Shown here: piece by piece, positions 24,675 through 32,779 of the stretch
Numbering within the stretch: the stretch's first letter is position 1
Layout: every line of letters begins with the position of its first letter
DNA from: a bacterium
GTDB lineage: Bacteria > Ratteibacteria > UBA8468 > B48-G9 > JAFGKM01
Length of the DNA stretch: 40,467 bases
Assembly (NCBI GenBank): GCA_023230585.1
Contig: JALNXB010000011.1
Span: 1 to 40,467 of the forward strand
Direction: 5' to 3'
Translations under genes and position numbers: made by a program
The notes under the pieces: generated by a model
What the model was told of the DNA's origin: nothing
The model's input: the letters and a program-made list of their open reading frames with translations, nothing else
The model's database searches: none

Positions 24675-25814
24675 ATGTTAAAGAAAAGATTATTTACACC
24701 AGGTCCAACATCAGTACCAGAAGAAATACTTCTTGAAATGGCTTCACCGATAATGCATCATAGAACCGACGAGTTTAAAAAAATTGCTGAATCTGTTTTA
24801 AAAGATTTAAAATATATATTTCAAACAGAAAACGATGTAATAATACTTTCTTCTTCCGGTACAGGCGCTATGGAATCTGCTGTTGTTAATTTTCTTTCTA
24901 AAGGGGACAAAGTTATAGTTGTATCAGGAGGTAAGTTTGGAGAAAGGTTTAAAGAGATATCGGTTAGTTTTGGATTAAACCTTGTACCTATTGAGGTTGA
25001 ATGGGGTAAAAAACTCAATCCAGAGGTTATACAAAAAACAATAGATAAACATCCTGACGCAAAAGCACTCTTTACAACATTATGCGAAACCTCCACTGGA
25101 ACACAGTTTGAGATTGATAAGTTTGGTAAGATAGTTTCACAATATCCTGATATGCTTCTTGTGGTTGACGCTATAAGTTCATTAGGGGCTGTTCCTTGTT
25201 TAACAGACCAGTGGGGTATAGATTGCCTTATTACTGGTTCACAGAAAGCCTTAATGCTTCCACCTGGTTTATCGTTTATTTCTATTAGCGAGAAAGCCTG
25301 GAAAAAATCTGAAACTTCAGACCTTCCAAAATACTATTTTGATTTAAAAAAATATAGAAAAGCAGTATCTAAATACGATTTCCCATACACAATACCTGTT
25401 TCTCTTATTGTTGGACTACAGAAATCATTAAGTTTAATGAAAGATATAGGTATTGAAACAATATGGGACCAACATACCAGAAGAGCAGACGCAACCAGAG
25501 CAGCTTTTGAAGAGATAGATTTAAAAATTTACTCTGAATCACCTTCCAACGCTTTAACTGCTGTTATGCTCCCCGAAAACGCTGATGGCGAAAAACTTGT
25601 TAAACTTTTAAGAAGTAAATATGGAATTTCTATTGCAGGTGGACAAGATACCCTTAAAGGGAAAATAATGAGAATTTCACATCTTGGCTGGCAGGACGAT
25701 TTTGATGTTTTAACAGTTATATCTGCAATGGGTGTTGGGCTTGCCGAAATAGGTTTTCCTGTAGATATTGAAAAGGGATTGAAAGTTGCCCGTAAAATAT
25801 TGTTTTCTCAATAG
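24675..25814 (+). CDS. Class V aminotransferase (alanine/serine-glyoxylate type)
   Basis: A 379-aa PLP enzyme of the alanine-glyoxylate/serine-pyruvate aminotransferase group. It opens with LFTPGPTSVPEEILLEMASPIMHHR and carries the PLP lysine in ITGSQKALMLPPG, with an upstream Asp in VVDAISSLGAVP. Members transfer amino groups between small 2-oxo acids and amino acids; in some anaerobes they act in serine synthesis beside serA, which is not seen here. AAGGA precedes the ATG. The gene ends the tig-clpP-lon run and is convergent with lpdA. Confidence 0.9.
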   Translation: MLKKRLFTPGPTSVPEEILLEMASPIMHHRTDEFKKIAESVLKDLKYIFQTENDVIILSSSGTGAMESAVVNFLSKGDKVIVVSGGKFGERFKEISVSFGLNLVPIEVEWGKKLNPEVIQKTIDKHPDAKALFTTLCETSTGTQFEIDKFGKIVSQYPDMLLVVDAISSLGAVPCLTDQWGIDCLITGSQKALMLPPGLSFISISEKAWKKSETSDLPKYYFDLKKYRKAVSKYDFPYTIPVSLIVGLQKSLSLMKDIGIETIWDQHTRRADATRAAFEEIDLKIYSESPSNALTAVMLPENADGEKLVKLLRSKYGISIAGGQDTLKGKIMRISHLGWQDDFDVLTVISAMGVGLAEIGFPVDIEKGLKVARKILFSQ

Positions 25815-26057
25815 CCATTCTTTTTAGAGGTATATCCAACGTTATTTGTCATTGTGAAGGGATCTTGTCCTAGTATCTCCGAGAGAGGAGAGAGGTCTTT
25901 TAAATCTTTACGCCTTATTTTACCATCCGAACGTCCAATTTTACCATCCTGAACTTGTTTCAGGATCTCTAACTTAACCCCGTAACGTAAGTAATAAAAA
26001 ACGAGATTCCGGATCAAGTCCGGAATGACATGCAGGGCAATCTTAATCTTTATCAAC
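25815..26057. repeat. Compound palindromic element (P1 + P2), copy Y, in convergent gap
   Basis: The gap between two convergent genes is mostly repeat. Positions 25941-26029 match 14661-14749 in inverted orientation with one mismatch. The outer segment to about 25893 also matches, but with a short insertion holding a second partial GGATGGTAAA-like copy. A P3-type copy lies at about 25846-25890 (minus). No terminator other than these hairpins is seen. Confidence 0.9.
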
Positions 26058-27368
26058 TCAACGTTTAGGAGGCAGATGTATACTTTTTTTGTTTACATCC
26101 TCAACTGCTTCCATAATACCTTCTGCATAGGTAGGGTGACAATAAAGAACTTTTTCAAGATCAGAAATCTTCATTTTGTTATTAATGGCAAGAGATGAAA
26201 AAGAAACAAGTTCAGTAGAACTTTGACCAAGAATATGAATCCCCAATATTTCATCAGTATCTGAACTAACAATAACTTTTACTATCCCCTCATTATCTTT
26301 CCTTGTATACGCTTTTCCAAGAATGGTATGTGGGAATCGACCTGTTTTGAAATTGATACCTTTATTGGTAGCCTCTTTTTCTGTAATACCACAAAAAGAC
26401 ATTTCAGGAATAGTAAAAACAGATGAAGGTATATTATTGTAATCCATAGAAACCTGTTTTCCAATAATATTAGACGCAGCAACCTCACCTTCTCTGGTAG
26501 CAACATAAGCAAACTGGTATTTACCATTAACATCACCCACAGCATAAATATTCTCAATATTGGTTTTCATATATGGGTCGGTATTTATTGCACCTTTATT
26601 AAGAGTAATCTCCAAATTGTCCATCTTGGGAATATTTGCTTTACGTCCAACAGTAACAAGAATTTTTTCATCTTGGATTTCATTAATACTTTCAATTTTT
26701 TTACCTGTTAAAACTTTTACACCACGTTTTTCAAGGTACTTTTTAAACAATTTTGTTATCTCACTATCACCTTCAGGTATAAGGTCTTCTTGCATTTCAT
26801 ATATAGAAATTTCAACTCCAAACTTATTCAAGATAGAAGCAAACTCACATCCTATAACGCCTCCACCAACAATAGCTAAACTTTTAGGGAGTTTCTCCAT
26901 CTTCCATAAATCATCGCTTGTTAAGGTTCTTTCGTTATCTTTACAAATTTCTGGAGTGATAGGAACACTACCTGTTGAGATAACAATATTTCTACATTCA
27001 AGCTTTTTATCCCCAGCAACTACAAGGTTTGGGTTAAGTATAATTCCTTCATCTTGAAAAAGGTCTATCTTATTCTGTTTTATTAGAAAACTTACTCCCA
27101 TCCTCAAACGTAAAACAACATCAGTCTTGATTTCCGAAAGAACTTTGTCCCATTGGTAACCAACGTTTTTTTGTATAGATTTAAATGGAGATTGACTTAC
27201 CTGTTCGGCTATTGCAGAAAGAGTTTTTGTAGGGACACATCCTTTATTTAGACAAACACCTCCAAGATGTTCAGATTCAATCAAAGCTACCTTCATTCCA
27301 GATTGAGCGCACCTTATTGCACAAGGGTACCCTCCCGGTCCACCACCAATAATTATTACATCATACAT
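26058..27368 (-). CDS. lpdA: Dihydrolipoyl dehydrogenase
   Basis: A 436-aa FAD-dependent disulfide oxidoreductase, the E3 of 2-oxoacid dehydrogenases or L-protein of the glycine cleavage system. It has the FAD motif GGGPGG, the redox pair C39/C44 (GGVCLNKGCVPTKT), the NAD-binding VGGGVIGCEFA, and the C-terminal interface His/Glu in HPTYAEGIMEAVED. It is somewhat shorter than the usual 460-475 aa. No E1, E2 or gcv gene is in the window, so its complex is unknown. GGAGG is 10 bases before the ATG. It follows argC by 30 bases. Confidence 0.93.
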   Translation of the reverse strand: MYDVIIIGGGPGGYPCAIRCAQSGMKVALIESEHLGGVCLNKGCVPTKTLSAIAEQVSQSPFKSIQKNVGYQWDKVLSEIKTDVVLRLRMGVSFLIKQNKIDLFQDEGIILNPNLVVAGDKKLECRNIVISTGSVPITPEICKDNERTLTSDDLWKMEKLPKSLAIVGGGVIGCEFASILNKFGVEISIYEMQEDLIPEGDSEITKLFKKYLEKRGVKVLTGKKIESINEIQDEKILVTVGRKANIPKMDNLEITLNKGAINTDPYMKTNIENIYAVGDVNGKYQFAYVATREGEVAASNIIGKQVSMDYNNIPSSVFTIPEMSFCGITEKEATNKGINFKTGRFPHTILGKAYTRKDNEGIVKVIVSSDTDEILGIHILGQSSTELVSFSSLAINNKMKISDLEKVLYCHPTYAEGIMEAVEDVNKKSIHLPPKR

Positions 27369-27398
27369 TCTTTATAACCCTCCATTAAAAAATATCGT

Positions 27399-28442
27399 TT
27401 AAACTAACGTCTTTCGATTTTTATAAAAAAAAGGAACCGTTTCATCACATCCAACCATTAAATTCATATTATGAACTGCCTGCCCTGCCGCTCCCTTAAC
27501 AAGATTATCAATTGCAGATACAATTACAACCTGATTGTTCTGTAAAACTTTTAAACCTATATCACAAAAATTTGTGTTAACAACATTTTTTACAGATGGA
27601 GAAACAGAATAGTCCATCACCCTTACAAAAGGTTCATCTTTATAAAAATTTTCATACAACTCTTGAATCTCTTCACCAGTTGCAGGTTCTTTTAGGTTGA
27701 CATAACAGGTAGAAAGTATTCCTTGATTAAAAGGGACTAAGTGAGGTACAAAAGTAATCTTATAATTTTCGGTAGATACACACGATAACACCTCTTCCAT
27801 CTCGGGGGAATGTCTATGTTCTCCAATCTTATAAGCTCTGATATTTTCATTACATTCAGCAAAAATATTTTCAAGTTTCAGGCTTCTTCCTGCTCCAGTA
27901 ACACCGCTTTTTGAATCAGAGATGATATTACCTTGTATATACCGTTTTTTTGCAAGAGGTAGTAACGCAAGGATGACAGAAGTGGGATAACAACCAGGGT
28001 TAGCAGTATTTTTTGATTTTTTAATTATTGCTCTGTTTATTTCAGGTAACCCATATACAAAGTTATCAAGATATTGAGGGCAAGTGTGTTTCATATACCA
28101 TCTTTCGTAATTATCCAAATTGCTAAATCGAAAATCTGCACTAAGGTCAATAACAATTTTGCCAAGATTCATAATCTCTGGTATAAGAGTCATTGATACA
28201 GAGTGGGGGAGGGCGAGAAAAATAACATCACAGGACTCTTTAATACTTTTCCAGTCATATACATTCTCACACCTTAAATCAATAATATCTTTAACCTTTG
28301 GAATGATTTCTGACAGGTGTGGCGTTCCACTTTTTGTAGATACAAACCCTTTAGTTATCTTTACTTTTGGGTGAGAAACAAGTATTTCTGTCAACTTTTG
28401 ACCAGCATAGCCCGATATACCAAAAATAGCCACTCTTACCAT
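27399..28442 (-). CDS. argC: N-acetyl-gamma-glutamyl-phosphate reductase
   Basis: A 347-aa arginine-biosynthesis enzyme that reduces N-acetylglutamyl phosphate to the semialdehyde. The NADP-binding motif is GISGYAGQKL, the nucleophile is C151 in NPGCYPTSV, and a conserved His follows in EHRHSPEMEE. AAGGA precedes the ATG. No other arg gene is in the window. Gene order rpsI-argC is also seen in some other bacteria; here a 473-base repeat-rich gap separates them. Confidence 0.96.
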   Translation of the reverse strand: MVRVAIFGISGYAGQKLTEILVSHPKVKITKGFVSTKSGTPHLSEIIPKVKDIIDLRCENVYDWKSIKESCDVIFLALPHSVSMTLIPEIMNLGKIVIDLSADFRFSNLDNYERWYMKHTCPQYLDNFVYGLPEINRAIIKKSKNTANPGCYPTSVILALLPLAKKRYIQGNIISDSKSGVTGAGRSLKLENIFAECNENIRAYKIGEHRHSPEMEEVLSCVSTENYKITFVPHLVPFNQGILSTCYVNLKEPATGEEIQELYENFYKDEPFVRVMDYSVSPSVKNVVNTNFCDIGLKVLQNNQVVIVSAIDNLVKGAAGQAVHNMNLMVGCDETVPFFYKNRKTLV

Positions 28443-28578
28443 AATAAATCCTTTCTGACTGTTAATTTGTGAAAAAATTCAGTAAACTTGCCCTGCACTC
28501 TCCTCTCTCCGTCCATTTTGTCATCCTAAACTTGTTTCAGGGTCTCTAACCTAACCCACGCTGGTAACAAGAAAAACG

Positions 28579-28668
28579 AGTCTTGTCCCATAGTATTTGT
28601 GGGGAAAATTGCTACATTTAGAAATCCCTCAGAAAACCTGTCGGGACAAGCCACTCGCAATGACAAAC
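28579..28668. repeat. P3 repeats (GGGACAAG family), inverted pair
   Basis: Two units of a third repeat family in opposite orientation: 28579-28613 (minus) and about 28622-28668 (plus). Shared core is (A/C)CT-TCGGGACAAG followed by ..CTC..CAATGACAAA. Other members are about 14523-14573 (plus) and about 25846-25890 (minus), and 14776-14806 shows a decayed piece. The minus-strand unit is close to identical to 14523-14557, with about three differences. Confidence 0.65.
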
Positions 28669-28731
28669 AGGGGGTATAAAGCACCTCCACCTACTATCAT
28701 ACAAGACATAAGGGTAGAAGGCCAAGTCTTC

Positions 28732-28780
28732 TTATTTCTGCAAATCCATGAGGCAGACAATCTGCTCTGGACTGTGTTTA
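28732..28780. repeat. Short imperfect repeat, related to 457-505
   Basis: It begins TTATTTCTGCAAA and aligns in the same orientation with 457-505 with scattered substitutions. Both copies contain the direct echo GGCAGAC.ATCTGCT. Confidence 0.55.
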
Positions 28781-28915
28781 CTGAGAACTCATAATTTATG
28801 AACAAAAATTTGAAGTTAATTAGTTATATTAATAAAACCACAACAAATAGTTGAATGCAAACTAAGGTATTGGTTTGTAAATTGTGGGAAATTATGAAAA
28901 AAAGAAATTCTAAAA

Positions 28916-29320
28916 TTATCTCTTAGTCCACTGGAATTTGGCTCTTGCGCCTTTCTGTCCGTATTTTTTCCGTTCTTTCATTCTGGAATTTCTTGTAAGT
29001 AGACCGTGTTCCCTAAGTTGTGCGGTAAGGGATTGGTCATACTTTACGAGGGCTCTGGCTATTCCAAGCTTAATTGCGTCTGCTTGTCCAGTAAAACCTC
29101 CTCCAAGAACCTTTATCTCAACATCAAACTTATTTCTTAAATCAAGAAGTATAAGAGATTGTATAGCCGCCTCTTGTTGGTATTGTAAAGGGAAAAATTG
29201 GTCAAGACTTTTCTTATTGATAGAAATATTTCCTTTCCCTTCTTTTAGTTTTACTATTGCAGTGCTTGTTTTCCGTCGTCCAATTCCAAGTTGGATCTGT
29301 TCTGCTGTCTTCTGCTCCAT
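28916..29320 (-). CDS. rpsI: 30S ribosomal protein S9
   Basis: A 134-aa small-subunit protein. It begins with the S9 motif GIGRRKTSTAIVKLKEG (about residues 12-28) and ends in the basic tail RKKYGQKGARAKFQWTKR that reaches the P site. In this protein the usual SKR end is TKR. GGAGG lies 8 bases before the ATG. In most bacteria rplM (L13) is directly upstream; here no open frame for L13 exists between 29321 and 29633, and rpsI has its own consensus-like promoter. Confidence 0.97.
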   Translation of the reverse strand: MEQKTAEQIQLGIGRRKTSTAIVKLKEGKGNISINKKSLDQFFPLQYQQEAAIQSLILLDLRNKFDVEIKVLGGGFTGQADAIKLGIARALVKYDQSLTAQLREHGLLTRNSRMKERKKYGQKGARAKFQWTKR

Positions 29321-29633
29321 TAAAATTTACCTCCATTCCATTTTATTTCTTATTTATTCTTTTAACAATTCAAACAAACATATATTCTAAACTATTTTTG
29401 CAAGAGTGTCAAATGGATTTTAAGCGAAATTTTCAGTAATAAAAAAATATCAACTTCATTCCTTTTTACCTTATAATTATCACCTTAAAATCTCTCACAA
29501 AAACATTCTAAAAAAAGGCTCTTTGTAAAGAAGGAACATAAAAATTATACCAACTCACTCATCCTCTTGTGATATAAGAAAAAAGTAAGCACTCTTTTCC
29601 TTATACTATTTTTTTCCAAGAGATTTTAATGAA
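29321..29633. other. Gap upstream of rpsI with its promoter
   Basis: The first 92 bases hold the rpsI leader and promoter (29384-29412). The remaining about 220 bases, up to the end of the DUF6807 gene, are A+T-rich. I see no gene, repeat or convincing terminator in them. Confidence 0.6.
29384..29412 (-). promoter_or_regulatory. Consensus-like promoter for rpsI
   Basis: On the minus strand a perfect TTGACA (29407-29412), a 17-base spacer and TAGAAT (29384-29389). The predicted start is near 29377, giving a leader of about 57 bases with no visible riboprotein-binding structure. Confidence 0.8.
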
Positions 29634-30776
29634 TTACTCAATAGTAACTGTTGGCGGATTTATAAAGTTTAAATATCTGTCTGATACACCGCTCTCTTCT
29701 GTATAACCTTTATGGATACATATCCTATATTCAAGTGGTAGTTTTTCGTAAGCGGGAAGAATATGTGTTCCAGAATTTGTTTTATCTTTAGTGAAATCAG
29801 ATATACCTAAAAAGTTTGCAGTAAACAGACCGTAACTTCTTATATGCCAATATGTGGGATACCTAAAATTGGACGGTTGGTCAAAGACAGACACACCACA
29901 TTTAACCCCTTCAACTTCCCCACAATAGTCGCACCAGTCAGCTCTCTTTCCCCAACATTCATCTTCGCCGATACCACCGTGTGCATTGACCATCCTACCT
30001 CCTTTTCTCTCTTCCATTGAAGGGTTCAACCTTACACTCAACAAACCAGACTCTTTTGTATCTTTAAAGATGGTTTCCCCTTCTGTTGCATTCAAAATAA
30101 TTTTATGGTCGATAATACGAAAATCTTCTGGTAGGTTATATACTGTTATTATACGTTCTTCTTCAAGAATTTTTACCTCTCTTTTTACGTCACCTCTTTC
30201 AACAAATTTGACCCAATGGTTAACTGAATGTATTTTAGCAAAGACAGGTCCTGATGTTAGTTCAGAAAAATCTTTATGAAATGTGTACCCATGCTTGCCT
30301 TCTTCAGACCAGTTATCAACTCCGTTAACAATACCGTGAGATACCCATATTCCTCTATGGTGTCTATGGTCAACCTTCTCTGGGTTACCGGGTGCGGGTG
30401 GAGTTCTAAGAACAGACTTGTTTTTTGGACCTATTACTGGAAAAAGGAAAGGTCTAACAAGGTCTTGGGTTGCGTAGTTATAGGTAGTAAAAAGTGTTTC
30501 ATTGATAAAAACATCTATTGTGCCATTATCGTTCTGTTTAAGTGCAACAGATTGTGGTGCTTCAGAAGTTTTATTAACTGTATATTCAACTTCAGTATCA
30601 GATGAGATACTTGGAGGGATAAAAAGAAGATAAATTTTACCATCTACTTTATTTGTCTGCCCGTAAAAACTGTTTTTACCATCATTAAGTAGAAAAATTC
30701 CTTCTTCTTCCCATTCAATTTTTATAGGCGAGTTTTTAAAATCTCGGACCTTATTTTTAATTTTAATTTTTTTCAT
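29634..30776 (-). CDS. DUF6807 (PmoA-like) family protein
   Basis: A 380-aa protein that matches the DUF6807 family, often labelled PmoA-like although it is unrelated to membrane methane monooxygenase. The hallmark is a histidine-rich segment, DHRHHRGIWVSHGIVNGVDNW (about 137-157). Family members are common in Planctomycetes, Verrucomicrobia and Bacteroidetes near sugar-oxidoreductase and glycoside-degradation genes; the function is not established. No signal peptide. GGAG precedes the ATG. It lies 50 bases after the Gfo/Idh gene and is the end of this minus-strand run. Confidence 0.85.
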   Translation of the reverse strand: MKKIKIKNKVRDFKNSPIKIEWEEEGIFLLNDGKNSFYGQTNKVDGKIYLLFIPPSISSDTEVEYTVNKTSEAPQSVALKQNDNGTIDVFINETLFTTYNYATQDLVRPFLFPVIGPKNKSVLRTPPAPGNPEKVDHRHHRGIWVSHGIVNGVDNWSEEGKHGYTFHKDFSELTSGPVFAKIHSVNHWVKFVERGDVKREVKILEEERIITVYNLPEDFRIIDHKIILNATEGETIFKDTKESGLLSVRLNPSMEERKGGRMVNAHGGIGEDECWGKRADWCDYCGEVEGVKCGVSVFDQPSNFRYPTYWHIRSYGLFTANFLGISDFTKDKTNSGTHILPAYEKLPLEYRICIHKGYTEESGVSDRYLNFINPPTVTIE

Positions 30777-30826
30777 TTACCTATCTCCATAGTTTTTTGA
30801 TTTGAAAAATAAAAACTTAAGAAAAA

Positions 30827-31867
30827 TTATATCCCTGTTCTTTTGTGGCATATTTCAGATAACCATACAACCCTTCTTGCACTCTCAGGACTAACAAATA
30901 GAGGTACGCCTTCTGTTAGCGTTTTGTAAAGATGGTCATAAAACGCTACTGAAAAATGGACAGCGTCTTCAGGCGTTTTCCAGTATTCTTCTGTCCATTC
31001 AATATCTTCGCTACAATATGCACGTCCCTCAGAAATAGCTATTTCAGGGAGTTCTCTATCTGGAAGTGTAGTAGGGTCAAAATATTTCCACCAGATTTCA
31101 GAGTAGTTTGCTTTCAATCCACCTTTAGTTCCAGCTATAATATACTTTTCTGGTTGTGTATAAGCAAAAGCTGAAGAAACTTCTAAATCGAGCAGAGGAG
31201 ATTTTTTTCCCTTCATTATTATTTTTACGTGGTCATCGGCATCCCCTAACGTTAGAGTCTTTTCAAGATGACAAAAGATTTCATAATCATCATCTTCAGG
31301 CATAAACTGTAATGCGTGATCAATTGAGTGTGGGCAAGTATTGTTTAGAGTACCACCTTTAAATTTTCTGAGAGTTTGCCAGTCCCATCTTCTTCCAAAA
31401 CCGTTCCAGTTAATTTTTATTTCAACAATTTTTCCAAGTATTCCAGAATCAACAATCTCTTTCATTTTTTGAAAATGGGTGCAATGTCTTTTATTTTGGA
31501 AAGGAGCAAAAATTTTATTATATTTTTTAGATGCTTCTATCATCTTATCAACATCAGCAACATTATCAGATAATGGTTTTTCACATACAGTATTTTTTCC
31601 TGCAGCAAGAGAGGCAAGTGTACATTCTGTGTGAAGGTAAGAAGGGGTAGCAACGGAAACAAGTTCAACCTCTTTATCTGTTAAAAATTCATTAAAATCT
31701 TTATAAACTCTACATTTTAAATTTTCTTTCGCTTCTTCTCTTCTTTCATCGTTGGGTTCACACAAAGCAACTATGTCATATTTATCGGGTAACTGACCTA
31801 TACTGTGACAATGAATACCTTTACCGCTTCTTCCATATCCGGCAACACCTGCTTTAATCTTCCTCAT
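30827..31867 (-). CDS. Gfo/Idh/MocA-family oxidoreductase
   Basis: A 346-aa NAD(P)-dependent oxidoreductase acting on sugars or sugar derivatives. It has the Rossmann motif GVAGYGRSGKG at the N-terminus, the conserved CEKPLSDN (EKP) segment at about 95-102, and the C-terminal catalytic region NNTCPHSIDHALQFM. The true substrate cannot be read. AAGGAG is 9 bases upstream of the ATG. It is followed by the DUF6807 gene, a pairing seen in carbohydrate loci, and lies 102 bases after the sugar isomerase that is coupled to ftsZ. Confidence 0.92.
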   Translation of the reverse strand: MRKIKAGVAGYGRSGKGIHCHSIGQLPDKYDIVALCEPNDERREEAKENLKCRVYKDFNEFLTDKEVELVSVATPSYLHTECTLASLAAGKNTVCEKPLSDNVADVDKMIEASKKYNKIFAPFQNKRHCTHFQKMKEIVDSGILGKIVEIKINWNGFGRRWDWQTLRKFKGGTLNNTCPHSIDHALQFMPEDDDYEIFCHLEKTLTLGDADDHVKIIMKGKKSPLLDLEVSSAFAYTQPEKYIIAGTKGGLKANYSEIWWKYFDPTTLPDRELPEIAISEGRAYCSEDIEWTEEYWKTPEDAVHFSVAFYDHLYKTLTEGVPLFVSPESARRVVWLSEICHKRTGI

Positions 31868-31969
31868 CTTCTCTTCTCCTTTACCTCCAACATTATCTTG
31901 TTAGAGGCTCTGTTCATTGTTGTAAAAATTGTCAATTACAAACTTGTAAACTGTGAGGGACTTATAATT

Positions 31970-32779
31970 TTAAATGAATCTTTTAAGGTATTTGATACTT
32001 TCAAGCGCAATTGTTTCTGCTCCGTGAGAGAAATCAAATACTTCAAGAGAAATCCATCCTTGATAATCAATCTCTTTTAATGCTTTTAAAATAGGAGCGT
32101 AATCTATCTCCCCTGAACCCGGATACATCCTGTTAACATCATTTACGTGGAAATGCCTTAAATACTTTTTTGAATTACTAATAATCTCTGGAATAGATAA
32201 AGATTCAGCCGACATAGCCTTAACGTCAAGGTGAAGTTTCAAGTTAGGGTGAGAAATCTCTTCAATCAATTCTATGGCTTCACTAGCAGTATTTATAAAA
32301 TTAGTTTCATTTTTGGTTAAAGGTTCAAGACAAATATCTATATTTCTTGATTCACATACTTTTAATGCTTCTACCAACCCTTCTTTAACGTGCCCTTTAA
32401 CCTCTTCTCTGGTCTGTCCTTCTCCAATATTTCTCTGTTTAGGTGAACCCAGTACCATCAGTTCCCCTCCTATATCAGAAGTAAACTCAGCAAGACTACA
32501 CAAATATTCAGTAGTTCTTTTTCTTATGGAAGAATCACTACTTGACATTGATAACCCATCTGGCTTAGCTAACAGCCAGTGGCTTCCGATTATACTAACA
32601 CCATATTCTTCTGATAAATCTTTGACCTCTTTCCGTTTATCTAAGGAGATGTTTTCAACAGAGTCATCAAAAGTAAAAGGTGCAATTTCAAGCCCTTCAT
32701 ATCCAAGATTTTTTATAAAAGAAAACACTTTCTTTAGTTCCCATCCTTTAAATATTTCGTTACATATTCCGTGTTTCAT
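31970..32779 (-). CDS. Sugar phosphate isomerase/epimerase, coupled to ftsZ
   Basis: A 269-aa TIM-barrel enzyme of the AP-endonuclease-2 superfamily. The four metal ligands fit LEPLTKNE (Glu), LHLDVKAM (Asp), RHFHVNDV (His) and ISLEVFDF (Glu), and the GSPKQRN segment resembles ketose 3-epimerases. The substrate is unknown; a ketose epimerase or hydroxypyruvate isomerase are candidates. Its ATG overlaps the ftsZ stop by 4 bases (ATGA), so it is translated with ftsZ. That is an unexpected partner for a division gene. Confidence 0.9.
   Translation of the reverse strand: MKHGICNEIFKGWELKKVFSFIKNLGYEGLEIAPFTFDDSVENISLDKRKEVKDLSEEYGVSIIGSHWLLAKPDGLSMSSSDSSIRKRTTEYLCSLAEFTSDIGGELMVLGSPKQRNIGEGQTREEVKGHVKEGLVEALKVCESRNIDICLEPLTKNETNFINTASEAIELIEEISHPNLKLHLDVKAMSAESLSIPEIISNSKKYLRHFHVNDVNRMYPGSGEIDYAPILKALKEIDYQGWISLEVFDFSHGAETIALESIKYLKRFI

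Larger units (their letters stand above)
28443..28915. other. Repeat-rich gap between rpsI and argC
   Basis: No supportable gene. It contains a P2-like copy that starts TTTTGTCATCCTAAACTTG (about 28516-28550), two P3-type copies in opposite orientation (28579-28613 minus, about 28622-28668 plus), and a repeat (28732-28780) related to 457-505. The last about 110 bases before rpsI are plain A+T-rich sequence. Confidence 0.6.
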
